Shown piece by piece: positions 47,184 to 55,868 of a stretch of DNA of 64,000 nt; the stretch's first letter is position 1, and each line of letters opens with the position of its first letter. Location: NCBI RefSeq assembly GCF_002081825.1, contig NZ_MUKU01000018.1:34732-98731 (forward strand), written 5' to 3'. The stretch is from Chromobacterium haemolyticum (GTDB lineage Bacteria > Pseudomonadota > Gammaproteobacteria > Burkholderiales > Chromobacteriaceae). The position numbers and the translations under genes were made by a program. Below the pieces are notes generated by a model. That model worked only from the letters and a program-made list of their open reading frames with translations. It did not search any database and was not told the origin of the DNA.

Positions 47184-47206
47184 AAGATATATATAATTTA
47201 CACCTT
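47184..47206 (-). promoter_or_regulatory. NsrR-like operator
   Basis: Read on the minus strand, the site begins AAGGTGTAAA and ends ATATATATCTT. It matches the NsrR consensus AAGATGTATTT..AAATACATCTT at 18 of 23 positions. It ends 15 bp before the DUF59 start, where a repressor would block transcription. Confidence 0.75.
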
Positions 47207-47247
47207 ATGGATGCTACGCCGCCGACCGCGCCCGGGCAATAGGCCGT

Positions 47248-48840
47248 TCAGCCTAAATCACTGCGGCGCACCTGCTCCCAATCCAGGCCGAAGCGCGCCA
47301 GATATTTGCGCAGCCGGTCCGCGTCGTTGGGCTGGGCCTTGAACTGACGCGAGGCGGCGAACAGCCGGCGGCCGGCCTCGGACAGCGAGGCGGCGTCGCG
47401 GCAGACGCGCAGCACGCCCTCCAATTGCATGCGGTCGAACAGGTCCAGCTGCGTCAGACGCTCCGGGTCCAACGCCGCCAAGGCTTCGTCCGGCGCTGGC
47501 TCTTGCCAGCCGTGACGCAGCCGCGCGATCTCCTCGCTGACGCCTTCCTCGTCAATGCGGCCGGCGTCGGCCAGCGTGGCCATTCGCGTGACCGAGGCGG
47601 ACAGCTCGCGGAAATTGCCTTGCCAGCGCGCTTGCGGAGACGCGGCGAAGGCGAGGTAGGCGCGGCGCGCCTCGGCGTTGAAGCGGGCGCGCAGGCCGTG
47701 CTGCTCGGCGTGGCGTGCCAGTTCAAACTCCAGATTGGGTTCGATGTCCTCGCGGCGTTCGGCCAGGCCGGGCAAGTCGAAGCTCCATAGATTGATGCGC
47801 GCGTACAAATCCTCGCGGAAACGGCCGGCGCGCACCCATTGGCGCAAGTCCCGCACCGTGCCGCAGATCAATTGGAAATTGCTGTGCACCTCGCAATCGC
47901 CGCCAAAAGGGAAGAAGCGTTTCTCCTCGATGGCCTTGAGCAGCATCGCCTGCTCGTCCAGGCCCAGTTCGCCTATCTCGTCCAGAAACAACATGCCGCC
48001 GTCCGCGCTGCGCAACAGGCCGGCGCGCTCGCCGTGCGCGCCGGTGAACGCGCCCTTCACATGGCCGAACAGAGCCGACATCGCGCTGTCGCCGCGCAGG
48101 GTGGCGCAATTGACCTCGACAAAGCGGCCGTCCAGCCGATGGCGCGTCTTTTTCAGCTGGTAGAGCCGGCGCGCCAGCTGGCTCTTGCCCGCGCCGGTGG
48201 GGCCGCTGAGCAGGATGGGGGCGTCGGAGCGCACCGCCACTCGCTCGATCTGCTCGATCATGCGGTTGAAGCGCGAGTTGCGGGTGGCGATGCCGGACTT
48301 GAGAAAGGACACGGTGTCGTCGCTCTCCTGGCGGAAACGTTGCGCGATCTGATCGTAGCGCGACAGATCCAGGTCGATGAGGCTGACCTCGCCGGCCAGG
48401 CGCTGGCCCTGGCGCGCCGGCGAGCTTTGCAGCAGCCGCGCCGGCAGGTGGCGGGATTCGGTGAGCAGAAACCAGCAAATCTGCGCCACGTGGGTGCCGG
48501 TGGTGATGTGGACCAGGTAGTCCTCGCGTTCGGTGTCGAAAGCGTAGCGCGCGGCGAAGTCGTGCAGCGCCGCGTACATCTCCTCAAAATCCCATGGGTC
48601 TTGCAGATTGACCGGATGCAGCCGCACTTCGGTGCCCGGAGACACCGCGGCGATATCCTGAGCCGTCAGCTGAGCCAGCCGCGAATGATGGTTGTCGTGC
48701 AGCAATTCCAGCCGCCGCAGCGGCATGTCGGGCTGGGCGCAAATGCCCACCGAGGGCCGCCATTTTTTCCAGCGCTCGGCGCCGTGGCCGCGCCGGTCCA
48801 GCACCGTGCCCAGGAAACCAATCGCCACTCTCTCGCGCAT
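47248..48840 (-). CDS. rtcR: Sigma54-dependent activator of RNA repair
   Basis: A 530 aa enhancer-binding protein. The N-terminal RtcR/CARF-like sensor domain (1-180) contains VAIGFLGTVLDRRGHG and EDYLVHITTGTHVAQICWFLL. The AAA+ domain (190-430) has Walker A LLSGPTGAGKSQLAR, the sigma54-contact loop GAFTGAHGE and Walker B LFLDEIGEL. A helical C-terminus with a DNA-binding segment follows. In E. coli, RtcR responds to RNA fragments with 2',3'-cyclic phosphate ends. Divergent from rtcB. Confidence 0.95.
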   Translation of the reverse strand: MRERVAIGFLGTVLDRRGHGAERWKKWRPSVGICAQPDMPLRRLELLHDNHHSRLAQLTAQDIAAVSPGTEVRLHPVNLQDPWDFEEMYAALHDFAARYAFDTEREDYLVHITTGTHVAQICWFLLTESRHLPARLLQSSPARQGQRLAGEVSLIDLDLSRYDQIAQRFRQESDDTVSFLKSGIATRNSRFNRMIEQIERVAVRSDAPILLSGPTGAGKSQLARRLYQLKKTRHRLDGRFVEVNCATLRGDSAMSALFGHVKGAFTGAHGERAGLLRSADGGMLFLDEIGELGLDEQAMLLKAIEEKRFFPFGGDCEVHSNFQLICGTVRDLRQWVRAGRFREDLYARINLWSFDLPGLAERREDIEPNLEFELARHAEQHGLRARFNAEARRAYLAFAASPQARWQGNFRELSASVTRMATLADAGRIDEEGVSEEIARLRHGWQEPAPDEALAALDPERLTQLDLFDRMQLEGVLRVCRDAASLSEAGRRLFAASRQFKAQPNDADRLRKYLARFGLDWEQVRRSDLG

Positions 48841-48845
48841 ATTTT

Positions 48846-48869
48846 ATCTATTTGGATAATTGAATAGAT
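48846..48869. promoter_or_regulatory. Inverted repeat at the rtcR start
   Basis: ATCTATT-N10-AATAGAT, immediately upstream of the rtcR ATG. Candidate RtcR binding site for autoregulation or as the upstream activating site of rtcB, about 120 bp from the -24 box. Confidence 0.45.
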
Positions 48870-48987
48870 TATTTTATCAAAAAAGACTTACCCGTGTTTT
48901 TGCGAAATACGACGGCTCGTTCCCTCGTGGAAGGTTTGTTATTGTTTAATCAATGGCTTGTTGGTTTTATTTCGAGTTGTCATCAAG

Positions 48988-49004
48988 CTGGCACGATTCT
49001 GGCA
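48988..49004 (+). promoter_or_regulatory. Sigma54 promoter of rtcB
   Basis: CTGGCACG-ATTC-TGGCA: the -24 element is perfect and the -12 element reads TGGC instead of TTGC. It lies about 100 bp before the rtcB start and fits regulation by RtcR. Confidence 0.8.
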
Positions 49005-49104
49005 ATAAGCGAAATGGGTGCGGAGGCGCAAGCCTGTCCGCGCCTTGGGGCGAAGCGCGCCGGCAGCGCGCCAAAAACAGATATGCACAAAGAAAGACAA
49101 GAAT

Positions 49105-50331
49105 ATGACCGTGAATCCCTACCAAACCCTGCAAGCGCCCAACGGCGCGCCCATCAAGATGTGGACGCAAGGCGTCCCGGTGGAGGACGCCGCGCGCGAG
49201 CAACTGCTGCAAACCGCGCAGCTGCCTTTTATCTTCCAGCACCTGGCGGTGATGCCGGACGTGCACCTGGGCAAGGGCTCCACCATCGGCAGCGTGATCC
49301 CCACCGTGGGCGCCGTCATTCCGGCGGCGGTGGGCGTGGACATCGGCTGCGGCATGATGGCGGCGCGCACCACGCTGAGCGCCGCGGATTTGCCGGACCA
49401 ACTGGGCGGCTTGCGTGGCGCCATCGAAGCCGCGGTGCCGCACGGCCGCAGCCCCCCCCGCTCCGGGCGCGACAAGGGCGCCTGGCAACGGCCGCCGGCC
49501 GGCGTGGACGCCGCCTGGGCGCGGCTGCTGCCGGGCTTCGACGTCATCGCGGCCAAATATCCCAAGCTGGCGAAAACCAATAACCACCTCCACCTGGGCA
49601 CGCTGGGCACCGGCAATCACTTCGTCGAAGTGTGTCTGGACGAGGCGGACCGGGTCTGGTTCATGCTGCACTCCGGTTCGCGCGGCGTGGGCAACGCCAT
49701 CGGCAACCTGTTCATTGAACTGGCCCAGGCGGATATGCGCCGGCACATCGCCAACTTGCCGCACCGCGAACTGGCCTACTTCGAAGAGGGCAGCCCTCAT
49801 TTCAACGACTACGTGGAAGCCGTGGGTTGGGCTCAGGACTATGCGCGTCAAAACCGCCAACTGATGATGCGCCACGTGGTGGACGCCGCGCGCGGCGTGA
49901 TCGCCAAGTCCTTCGACGCCGAGGTGGAAGCGGTGAACTGCCACCACAACTACGTGCAGCGCGAGACCCACTTTGGCCGAGACGTGCTAGTCACGCGCAA
50001 GGGCGCGGTGGCCGCCCACAAGGGCCAGCTGGGCATCATCCCCGGCTCCATGGGCGCCAAGAGCTTCATCGTGCGCGGCCTGGGCAATAAGGAGGCCTTC
50101 TGCTCCTGTAGCCACGGGGCCGGCCGCGCGATGAGCCGCACCGAAGCCAAGCGCCGTTTCGATCTGGAAGACCAGCGGCGCGCCACCGCCCATGTGGAAT
50201 GCCGCAAGGACGCCGACGTGATCGACGAAATCCCGATGGCTTACAAAGACATCGACGCGGTGATGGCGGCGCAGTCCAGCCTGGTGGAAGTGGTGCATAC
50301 CTTGCGCCAGGTGGTGTGCGTGAAAGGGTGA
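49105..50331 (+). CDS. rtcB: RNA-splicing ligase
   Basis: A 408 aa GTP- and Mn2+-dependent ligase joining 2',3'-cyclic phosphate or 3'-phosphate RNA ends to 5'-OH ends. Metal ligands are in MPDVHLGKGSTIGS and GVDIGCGMM; NNHLHLGTLGTGNHF and HSGSRGVG follow; the guanylylated His is in SCSHGAGRAMSR. Length equals E. coli RtcB (408 aa). The start at MTVNPYQ (49105) is conserved. No rtcA is visible in the window. Confidence 0.97.
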   Translation: MTVNPYQTLQAPNGAPIKMWTQGVPVEDAAREQLLQTAQLPFIFQHLAVMPDVHLGKGSTIGSVIPTVGAVIPAAVGVDIGCGMMAARTTLSAADLPDQLGGLRGAIEAAVPHGRSPPRSGRDKGAWQRPPAGVDAAWARLLPGFDVIAAKYPKLAKTNNHLHLGTLGTGNHFVEVCLDEADRVWFMLHSGSRGVGNAIGNLFIELAQADMRRHIANLPHRELAYFEEGSPHFNDYVEAVGWAQDYARQNRQLMMRHVVDAARGVIAKSFDAEVEAVNCHHNYVQRETHFGRDVLVTRKGAVAAHKGQLGIIPGSMGAKSFIVRGLGNKEAFCSCSHGAGRAMSRTEAKRRFDLEDQRRATAHVECRKDADVIDEIPMAYKDIDAVMAAQSSLVEVVHTLRQVVCVKG

Positions 50332-50418
50332 AGGCCCGTTCCCGGTCCGGCGCGCGCGTTTTTTAACGCCCTTTGCTAGCCGTTTGGCTGGCGCGCGGCG
50401 GACATTGAACAGGTTCAA

Positions 50419-50553
50419 AGAGCGTGTTTGCGATCTTGCGAGCAAGGGCGAAACCAGGCGTTGCGCCCGAAGACGCGTACGGTGCAAGAGCATTTCGCGG
50501 CGGCATTCGCCGTGTGAGGTCTCTCTACGCGAAGCGGATCGGAAATAGGTTCT
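50419..50553. repeat. Degenerate MITE-like repeat (R6)
   Basis: AGAGCGTGTTTGCGATCTTGCG at the left end, a GCGAGCAAGGGCGAAACCAGG core and ATAGGTTCTA at the right end. It lies in the 353-bp gap between rtcB and the nucleotidyltransferase. The rest of that gap shows nothing certain. Confidence 0.5.
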
Positions 50554-50684
50554 AGTAGCGGCTAACAAACCCCTGAAGCGGCGTTGTGCCGATTTGCCTC
50601 AGGCGTGAAACGAACCATGTTAGCCGCGCTAAAGAAAGGCGCCGACAGAGCTGGAGGCTCTGCGGCGGCCTGGAGACAGAGACA

Positions 50685-51509
50685 ATGCGAAAATTTTTAT
50701 TTCAACACCCGCTGGAAGACGCGATGCGCGAGCGGGTGGGGCGTGAACTGGACGCGCTGGAACGGCGGAATCGGGTGCGGGTGCTCTACGCCTGCGAATC
50801 CGGCAGCCGCGCCTGGGGCTTTCCATCGCCGGACAGCGACTACGACGTGCGCTTCATCTACGTGCACGAGCCGGAATGGTATCTGCGCGTGATGCCGCAG
50901 CGCGACGTGATCGAACTGCCGATCAACGATGAGCTGGACATCAGCGGCTGGGAGCTGCGCAAAGCGCTGCGCCTGCTGCAAGGCTCCAACCCCACGCTGT
51001 GCGAATGGTTGCAATCGCCGCTGGTGTACCGGGCGGACCCGCAGGCCCTGCGCCTGTTGCGCGGTTTGGCGCCGGACTTCCGTTCGGACCTCAAGTGCCG
51101 TTGGCACTACCTGGCGATGGCGCGCAAGAACTTCAACGCCCATTTGCAGGGCGACAGCGTGTGCTTGAAAAAATACCTGTACGTGCTGAGGGCTTTGCTG
51201 GCGGTGCGCTGGCTGGATACCGGGCGCGGCATGCCGCCGACGCGCTTCGCCCAACTGGCTGCCGGCGTTGTGGACGACGCCGAACTGGCTGTTGAGATCA
51301 ACCGCCTGTTGGCGGTGAAGATAGCCTGCGGCGAGTCCATGCGCGGACCGCGCCGCCCGCGGATCCACGCCTTTATTGAACAAGCACTAGCGGCGGCGGA
51401 ACCGGCGCCGGCACTGCCAAAGCCCCGCGGCGACAACGCGAGGCTGGATCAGGCGCTGTGGCGTCTGGCCAGGCCGCTAGACCATGAACTGAAATTGGTG
51501 TCCAGCTGA
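50685..51509 (+). CDS. Predicted nucleotidyltransferase (COG3541/YcgL type)
   Basis: A 274 aa protein of the DNA polymerase beta-like superfamily. The motif YACESGSRAWGFPSPDSDYDVRFIYVH (about 33-59) gives the GSRAxG and DxDxR active site. A helical half (SDLKCRWHYLAMARKNFNAHL, KKYLYVLRALLAVRWL) follows. Such proteins often occur near rtcB in RNA-repair clusters; the reaction is unknown. MRKFLFQ at 50685 is the natural start. It may be read from the rtcB promoter despite the intervening repeat. Confidence 0.85.
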   Translation: MRKFLFQHPLEDAMRERVGRELDALERRNRVRVLYACESGSRAWGFPSPDSDYDVRFIYVHEPEWYLRVMPQRDVIELPINDELDISGWELRKALRLLQGSNPTLCEWLQSPLVYRADPQALRLLRGLAPDFRSDLKCRWHYLAMARKNFNAHLQGDSVCLKKYLYVLRALLAVRWLDTGRGMPPTRFAQLAAGVVDDAELAVEINRLLAVKIACGESMRGPRRPRIHAFIEQALAAAEPAPALPKPRGDNARLDQALWRLARPLDHELKLVSS

Positions 51510-51612
51510 AAGGACAGCATTGCGCATTCCATCGGGATAATAAGATGTGGGCGGCGGGCGGTCCGGCTTGCGCCGGACGCCGCCGTCCTGACATCAACCC
51601 GGGGGTATCCTG

Positions 51613-52245
51613 ATGAGCTACACCAATGTCGAATCCAGGCCTGGCCAACAGCCGCGCCATGGCCAAGTGTTCAAGCCGGAATCGCGCGGCCAGTTCTGCG
51701 TGGACGGCGTCAACGCCCAATGCTCGCTGCAAAGCTGGCAGGTCAACGGCCTGGAAGGCGGCAAATTCTTCCCCGCTGGCGCGGGCGGCCTGCGCGACCC
51801 GCTGGCGCCGGACGACGTGGCCAATGTGGCCCCGCCGGCGGACGGCAAGATCGCCAGCGCAGGCCAGGCCTTCGCCGCGGTGCTGGACGAGCAGAGCGCC
51901 GAGCGTTGGCACAAGCACCCGGTCAAACCCGGCCAGACTCAGGAATTCCACTGGAGCTACCACGCCGTCCATCTGACCCGGCGCTGGAACTACTTCATCA
52001 CCAAGCCCGGCTGGAATCCCAACCAGCCGCTGAGCCGCGCCCAGTTCGAATCCGAGCCCTTCTACAAAGTGGAACTGACCGCCCAGCCGTACTGGTCCCA
52101 CGGCGCCGAACTGATGCCGCCGGACCCCACCATCCACAATGTCAGGCTGCCGGAACGCCAGGGCTACCACGTGGTGCTGGCGGTGTGGGAAGTGGCGGAC
52201 ACCGGCAACGCCTTCTATCAAGTGATCGACTTCGACTTCAGCTAA
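51613..52245 (+). CDS. AA10-type chitin LPMO / chitin-binding protein without signal peptide
   Basis: A 210 aa copper-enzyme fold. The LPMO start HGQVFKPESRGQFC is present but begins at residue 16, not 1. The second brace His is in FHWSYHAVHLTRRWNYFITK (His-117 or more likely His-120) and the axial Phe in NAFYQVIDF (Phe-201). There is no signal peptide: an in-frame TGA lies eight codons before the ATG. The active copper site needs a free N-terminal His, so either R15-H16 is cut by a protease or the protein is only a chitin binder. It is 67 bp before a chitinase that also lacks a signal peptide. Confidence 0.88.
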   Translation: MSYTNVESRPGQQPRHGQVFKPESRGQFCVDGVNAQCSLQSWQVNGLEGGKFFPAGAGGLRDPLAPDDVANVAPPADGKIASAGQAFAAVLDEQSAERWHKHPVKPGQTQEFHWSYHAVHLTRRWNYFITKPGWNPNQPLSRAQFESEPFYKVELTAQPYWSHGAELMPPDPTIHNVRLPERQGYHVVLAVWEVADTGNAFYQVIDFDFS

Positions 52246-52312
52246 TCAAGGCGCTTCTGGCAACGCGCGGCGGCCTGGGCCGCCGCCGTCGCCACCATGA
52301 AAGGAAGGGCAG

Positions 52313-53743
52313 ATGAACCAATTCGCCAAGCCGGAACAGCGCGCGCTGAGCGACGACGCCGCATTGATGCCGGAGATTGAAGGCAACTTTTTGATGGGCT
52401 TCTGGCACAACTGGCCGTCGGAGCCGGGCAACGGCTATCAGGGCGGCCAATCCGCGGACCTGCCGCTGGCGGAAGCGCCGGCCGACTACAACATTGTGGC
52501 GGTGGCCTTCATGAAGGGCGCCGGCATTCCCACCTTCAAACCCTACAATCTGAGCGATCAAGCCTTCCGCGAACAAGTGGGCGAGCTCAATCGCCAGGGG
52601 CGGGCGGTGTTGATCTCGCTGGGCGGCGCGGACGCCCACATCGAACTGCATGCCGGGCAAGAGCAAGCGCTGGCCGACGAAATCATCCGCCTGGTGGAAA
52701 CCTACGGCTTCGACGGCCTGGACATCGACCTGGAGCAAAGCGCCATCGCCGCCGCCGACAACAGCGCGGTGATCCCCGCGGCGCTCAAGCGGGTCAAAGA
52801 CCATTACGCCGCCCAGGGCCGGCATTTCATCATCAGCATGGCGCCGGAATTTCCCTATTTGAAAGTGGGCGACAAATACGCGCCGTATCTTGCCGCGCTG
52901 GACGGTTACTACGACTTCATCGCCCCGCAGTACTACAACCAGGGCGGCGACGGCGTCTGGGTGGACGAACTGAACGCCTGGCTGTCCCAGGACAACCAGG
53001 AACAAAAGGAAGATTTCCTTTACTACCTGACGGATAGCCTGGTCAACGGCACCCGCGGCTTCCTGCGCATTCCGGCGGACAAGTTCGCCATCGGCTTGCC
53101 GGCCAACAACGACGCCGCCGCCACCGGCTACGTGGCGGACCCCGGCGCGGTGTACCGCGCCTTCAGCCGCTTGGCCGCCGACGGCAACCCCATCCGCGGT
53201 TTGATGACCTGGTCCGTCAACTGGGACGCCGGGCATAACGCCGAAGGCCGGCCCTATGACTGGGGTTTTGTCCGCGACTACGCCGAACTGATCCACGGCG
53301 GCGACGAAGGCGGCCGTCCCGGCGCGCCGCAAAACCTCAAAGTGGACAGCCGCAGCGACACTGCCATCAGCCTGAGCTGGGAAGCCTCGCAAGGCGGCGA
53401 GCAGCCGGTGACGCATTACCAGCTGAACCGCGACGGCCAGCCGGCTGGGGAGACCAGCGCGCTCAACTATCTGGATAGCGGCCTGCGGCCCGGCACCACC
53501 TACCGTTACTTTGTCACCGCGCTGGACGCCGCGGGCCAGGCCTCCGGTCCCAGCAACAGCGTGAGCGCCAGCACCACCGGCGGCGATCCGGGGCCGGAAT
53601 TTCCTGAGTGGCTGAACGAACACGACTACCAAGTGGGCGACAGCGTCAGCTATCAGGGCCTGCATTACCGCTGCCTGCAGGCGCACCGGTCCAACCCCGG
53701 CTGGACGCCGGATGTGGCCTTCACTCTGTGGGGGCTGGTCTGA
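52313..53743 (+). CDS. GH18 chitinase with FnIII and CBM5/12 domains, leaderless
   Basis: A 476 aa chitin hydrolase. GH18 domain 22-340 with catalytic DGLDIDLE (Asp-134, Asp-137, Asp-139, Glu-141) and the late motif GLMTWSVNWD. FnIII about 343-425 (APQNLKVDSRSDTAISLSW). CBM5/12 about 430-476 (WLNEHDYQVGDSVSYQGLHYRC). The N-terminus MNQFAKPEQRALSDD is polar, so Sec export is not expected. Similar leaderless chitinases in Serratia and Yersinia leave the cell through holin-endolysin type export. The GGAAGGGCAG site supports this start. Confidence 0.94.
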   Translation: MNQFAKPEQRALSDDAALMPEIEGNFLMGFWHNWPSEPGNGYQGGQSADLPLAEAPADYNIVAVAFMKGAGIPTFKPYNLSDQAFREQVGELNRQGRAVLISLGGADAHIELHAGQEQALADEIIRLVETYGFDGLDIDLEQSAIAAADNSAVIPAALKRVKDHYAAQGRHFIISMAPEFPYLKVGDKYAPYLAALDGYYDFIAPQYYNQGGDGVWVDELNAWLSQDNQEQKEDFLYYLTDSLVNGTRGFLRIPADKFAIGLPANNDAAATGYVADPGAVYRAFSRLAADGNPIRGLMTWSVNWDAGHNAEGRPYDWGFVRDYAELIHGGDEGGRPGAPQNLKVDSRSDTAISLSWEASQGGEQPVTHYQLNRDGQPAGETSALNYLDSGLRPGTTYRYFVTALDAAGQASGPSNSVSASTTGGDPGPEFPEWLNEHDYQVGDSVSYQGLHYRCLQAHRSNPGWTPDVAFTLWGLV

Positions 53744-53754
53744 GCCTAGCCTGA

Positions 53755-53780
53755 CGGCCCGCCGTCGTGGCGGCGGGCCG
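53755..53780. terminator. GC-rich hairpin between convergent genes
   Basis: CGGCCCGCCG-TCGTGG-CGGCGGGCCG with no T run. It may terminate weakly or only separate the chitinase and SBP genes. Confidence 0.45.
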
Positions 53781-53797
53781 ATCAAGGCTGGCGTTTC

Positions 53798-54832
53798 TTA
53801 CGGCCGCTTGGCCGCCCAACTAGCGAAGCGCTGCTCCAGCGCCTCGCCGTTATCGGTCCAGAACGCGGCGTCCATCGCCAGAGAGCCGGCCATATTGGCC
53901 GGGTGGCTGGGCAAGTCGGCCTGGACCGCGGCTGGCAGCAGGCTAAGCGCCTTGCGATTGCTGGGGCCGTAAGGCATCTGCTCCGAATACAGCTTTTGCT
54001 GTTCCGGCCGGCTGGCGAAGGCGATGAACTTCAGCGCCTCGTCCTTGTTGGGCGAGCCCTTGGGAATCGCCCAATAGCTGAACTCGCTGATGTTGTTGAG
54101 CCATACCATCCGCAGTTTGCGGCCCTCGCGCCGCGCCAGGCTGATGCGGCCGTTGTAGGAAGAACTCATCACCACGTCGCCGGACAACAAGTATTGCGGC
54201 GGCTGCGCACCGCTCTCCCACCACTGGATATAAGGCTTGAGCTGATCCAGCTTGCGAAAGGCGCGGTCCACCCCGGCCGGCGTGGATAAGGTCTTGTAGA
54301 CCTGGGCCGGCAGCACACCGTCCGCCAGCAGCGCGATCTCCAGCGTGTAGGGCGCGCCGCGGCGCAAAGCCCGCTTGCCGGGGAAGCGCTTCACATCCCA
54401 GAAATCGCGCCAGCTTTGCGGCGCGGTTTTCAGCTTGTCCTCGTTGTAAGCCAGCACCATGGAGGCCAGGAACATGCCGATAGCGCAGGGCTGGGCCGCG
54501 CCGGGCACAAAGTCCGCCTTGTCGCCTATCCGCTTGTAATCCAGCCTCTCCAGCAGGCCCTCCTCACAGCCGCGCCCCTGCGCCGCGGCGTCCACCTCCA
54601 CTGCGTCCCAGCGCGCGCGGCCAGTGGCCGCCATCGCCTTGATCTTGGCGAACTCGCCGTTCCAGGCGTCCGCGACGATGCGCACGCCGCTTTGGCGTTG
54701 ATAGGGCGCGTAATAGGCGCGCGATTGCGCCGCCTGGTTCTCGCCGCCGTAGGACACCACCACCAGTTCGCTGGCGGAGGCGACGCCGCCGGCCAGCAGG
54801 CTGGCGGCGATGCTCAGATGCGTCAATTTCAT
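53798..54832 (-). CDS. Polyamine-type ABC solute-binding protein (PotD/PotF-like)
   Basis: A 344 aa periplasmic binding protein. Signal peptide 1-20 (LSIAASLLAGGVASA-SE). Mature: LVVVSYGGENQAAQSRAYYAPYQRQSGV, WDAVEVDAAAQGRGCEEGLLE, SMVLAYNEDKL and FWDVKRFPGKRALRRGA, all in the SBP_bac_8/PotD mould. No permease is adjacent. The upstream AT-rich element matches one in front of the divergent XRE-cupin/oxidoreductase pair, suggesting common control. Confidence 0.88.
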   Translation of the reverse strand: MKLTHLSIAASLLAGGVASASELVVVSYGGENQAAQSRAYYAPYQRQSGVRIVADAWNGEFAKIKAMAATGRARWDAVEVDAAAQGRGCEEGLLERLDYKRIGDKADFVPGAAQPCAIGMFLASMVLAYNEDKLKTAPQSWRDFWDVKRFPGKRALRRGAPYTLEIALLADGVLPAQVYKTLSTPAGVDRAFRKLDQLKPYIQWWESGAQPPQYLLSGDVVMSSSYNGRISLARREGRKLRMVWLNNISEFSYWAIPKGSPNKDEALKFIAFASRPEQQKLYSEQMPYGPSNRKALSLLPAAVQADLPSHPANMAGSLAMDAAFWTDNGEALEQRFASWAAKRP

Positions 54833-54908
54833 GATCGGTCTCCTCTGATGCTGCGTGGCCGGCTTATCCGCGCCGGCCGGGACAGTCTAGGAAGCGATCA
54901 AAAAACTG

Positions 54909-54938
54909 TAAAATTTATTTTGATTTTATTAAAAAATT
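54909..54938. promoter_or_regulatory. Shared AT-rich operator element, site 1
   Basis: TAAAATTTATT (54909-54919) and ATTTTATTAAAAAATT (54923-54938), 71-100 bp before the SBP start. Both words recur at 55869-55899, the first in reverse orientation. Confidence 0.6.
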
Positions 54939-54996
54939 GTTGCGGCAGCGGCAGGCTTTGAGCGGGCCGGGCGCTGCGCAAGCCCGCGCGGGAAAA

Positions 54997-55243
54997 GACG
55001 AAAGCCGCTGAGGGAGCGGCTTTGCTGGGGACGTGAACATTTTGAGCTCGTTTTCAACGCCGTATCGCCGACGCGCAGCAGATCGTAAACAAGTTCTCAG
55101 AGCCTGTTCAAAGTCTCGCGAGCAAGAGCGAGACAAGGCGAAAACGGCTGAGGAAGCGGAATGTACAAATGGTACATGAGCATTCTGAAGATGGTTTCAA
55201 CGCCGTATCGCTGAAGCGCAGCAGACTTTGGCCTGGTTCTCAG
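54997..55243. repeat. Two MITE-like repeats in tandem (R7a, R7b)
   Basis: R7a (54997-55098) lacks its left part and ends AACAAGTTCTCA. R7b (55099-55243) is nearly complete: AGAGCCTGTTC at the left, TGTACAAATGGTACATGAGC in the core, GGCCTGGTTCTCAG at the right. The right end contains the stop codon of the XRE-cupin gene. They fill most of the gap 54833-55239. Confidence 0.8.
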
Positions 55244-55824
55244 AAGCTGGGCGGAGTAATCACCCAGATCACAATGGTCTCGCCGCTGCCCGGGTTGCGG
55301 TAGCGGTGCGGCTCGCTGCTGGAATAGGCGAAACTGTCGCCCTGTTCCAGATGAAACTGGCGCTCGCCCACAAACAACTCCAGCGAGCCCTTGAGCACGA
55401 AGCCGGCTTCCTCTCCGTTGTGGCTGTAACCCTCGTCGCAGCTGGCGCCGGGCGGGATCAGGCAATGGATCATCTCCAGCTGGCGCTGGTTCCGGGGCGT
55501 CAGCAAGTGGTCGACGAAGCCGCTCTGGTAGTCCAGCCGCGGCCGCTGCTCGCGGCGCACGATGTAGTCCTTCTCATCCTCGGCCTGCTCGGCGGAGTCG
55601 TTGAAAAACCATTGCACGGTCACCCCCAGGCTGCGCGCGATATTGACCAGCGCGTTGATGGACGGCTGGGCCAGCTCGCGTTCTATCAGGCTGATGTGGC
55701 CCACGGACAGGCCGCTGGTTTCGGCCAGCCGGCTCAGCGTCAGGCCCTGGCGCTTGCGCAGTTGGCGGATGCGGGCGCCCAGCTGCAGCGGGGCCTCGGC
55801 GGCGGATGTTGCGTTTTTGCTCAC
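55240..55824 (-). CDS. XRE-cupin transcriptional regulator
   Basis: A 194 aa regulator. HTH 15-70: LGARIRQLRKRQGLTLSRLAETSGLSVGHISLIERELAQPSINALVNIA. Cupin 115-192: LIPPGASCDEGYSHNGEEAGFVLKGSLELFVGERQFHLEQGDSFAYSSSEPHRYRN. PuuR-like family, often polyamine or amino-acid responsive. I choose GTG at 55824 (AGGA nine bases before); a TTG at 55890 would place the start within the operator. It likely controls the divergent oxidoreductase gene and the SBP gene. Confidence 0.88.
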   Translation of the reverse strand: MSKNATSAAEAPLQLGARIRQLRKRQGLTLSRLAETSGLSVGHISLIERELAQPSINALVNIARSLGVTVQWFFNDSAEQAEDEKDYIVRREQRPRLDYQSGFVDHLLTPRNQRQLEMIHCLIPPGASCDEGYSHNGEEAGFVLKGSLELFVGERQFHLEQGDSFAYSSSEPHRYRNPGSGETIVIWVITPPSF

Positions 55825-55868
55825 GATGAAATCCTGTGCCGCGGCGTGTGTTCGCGGTTCTGACTTGT

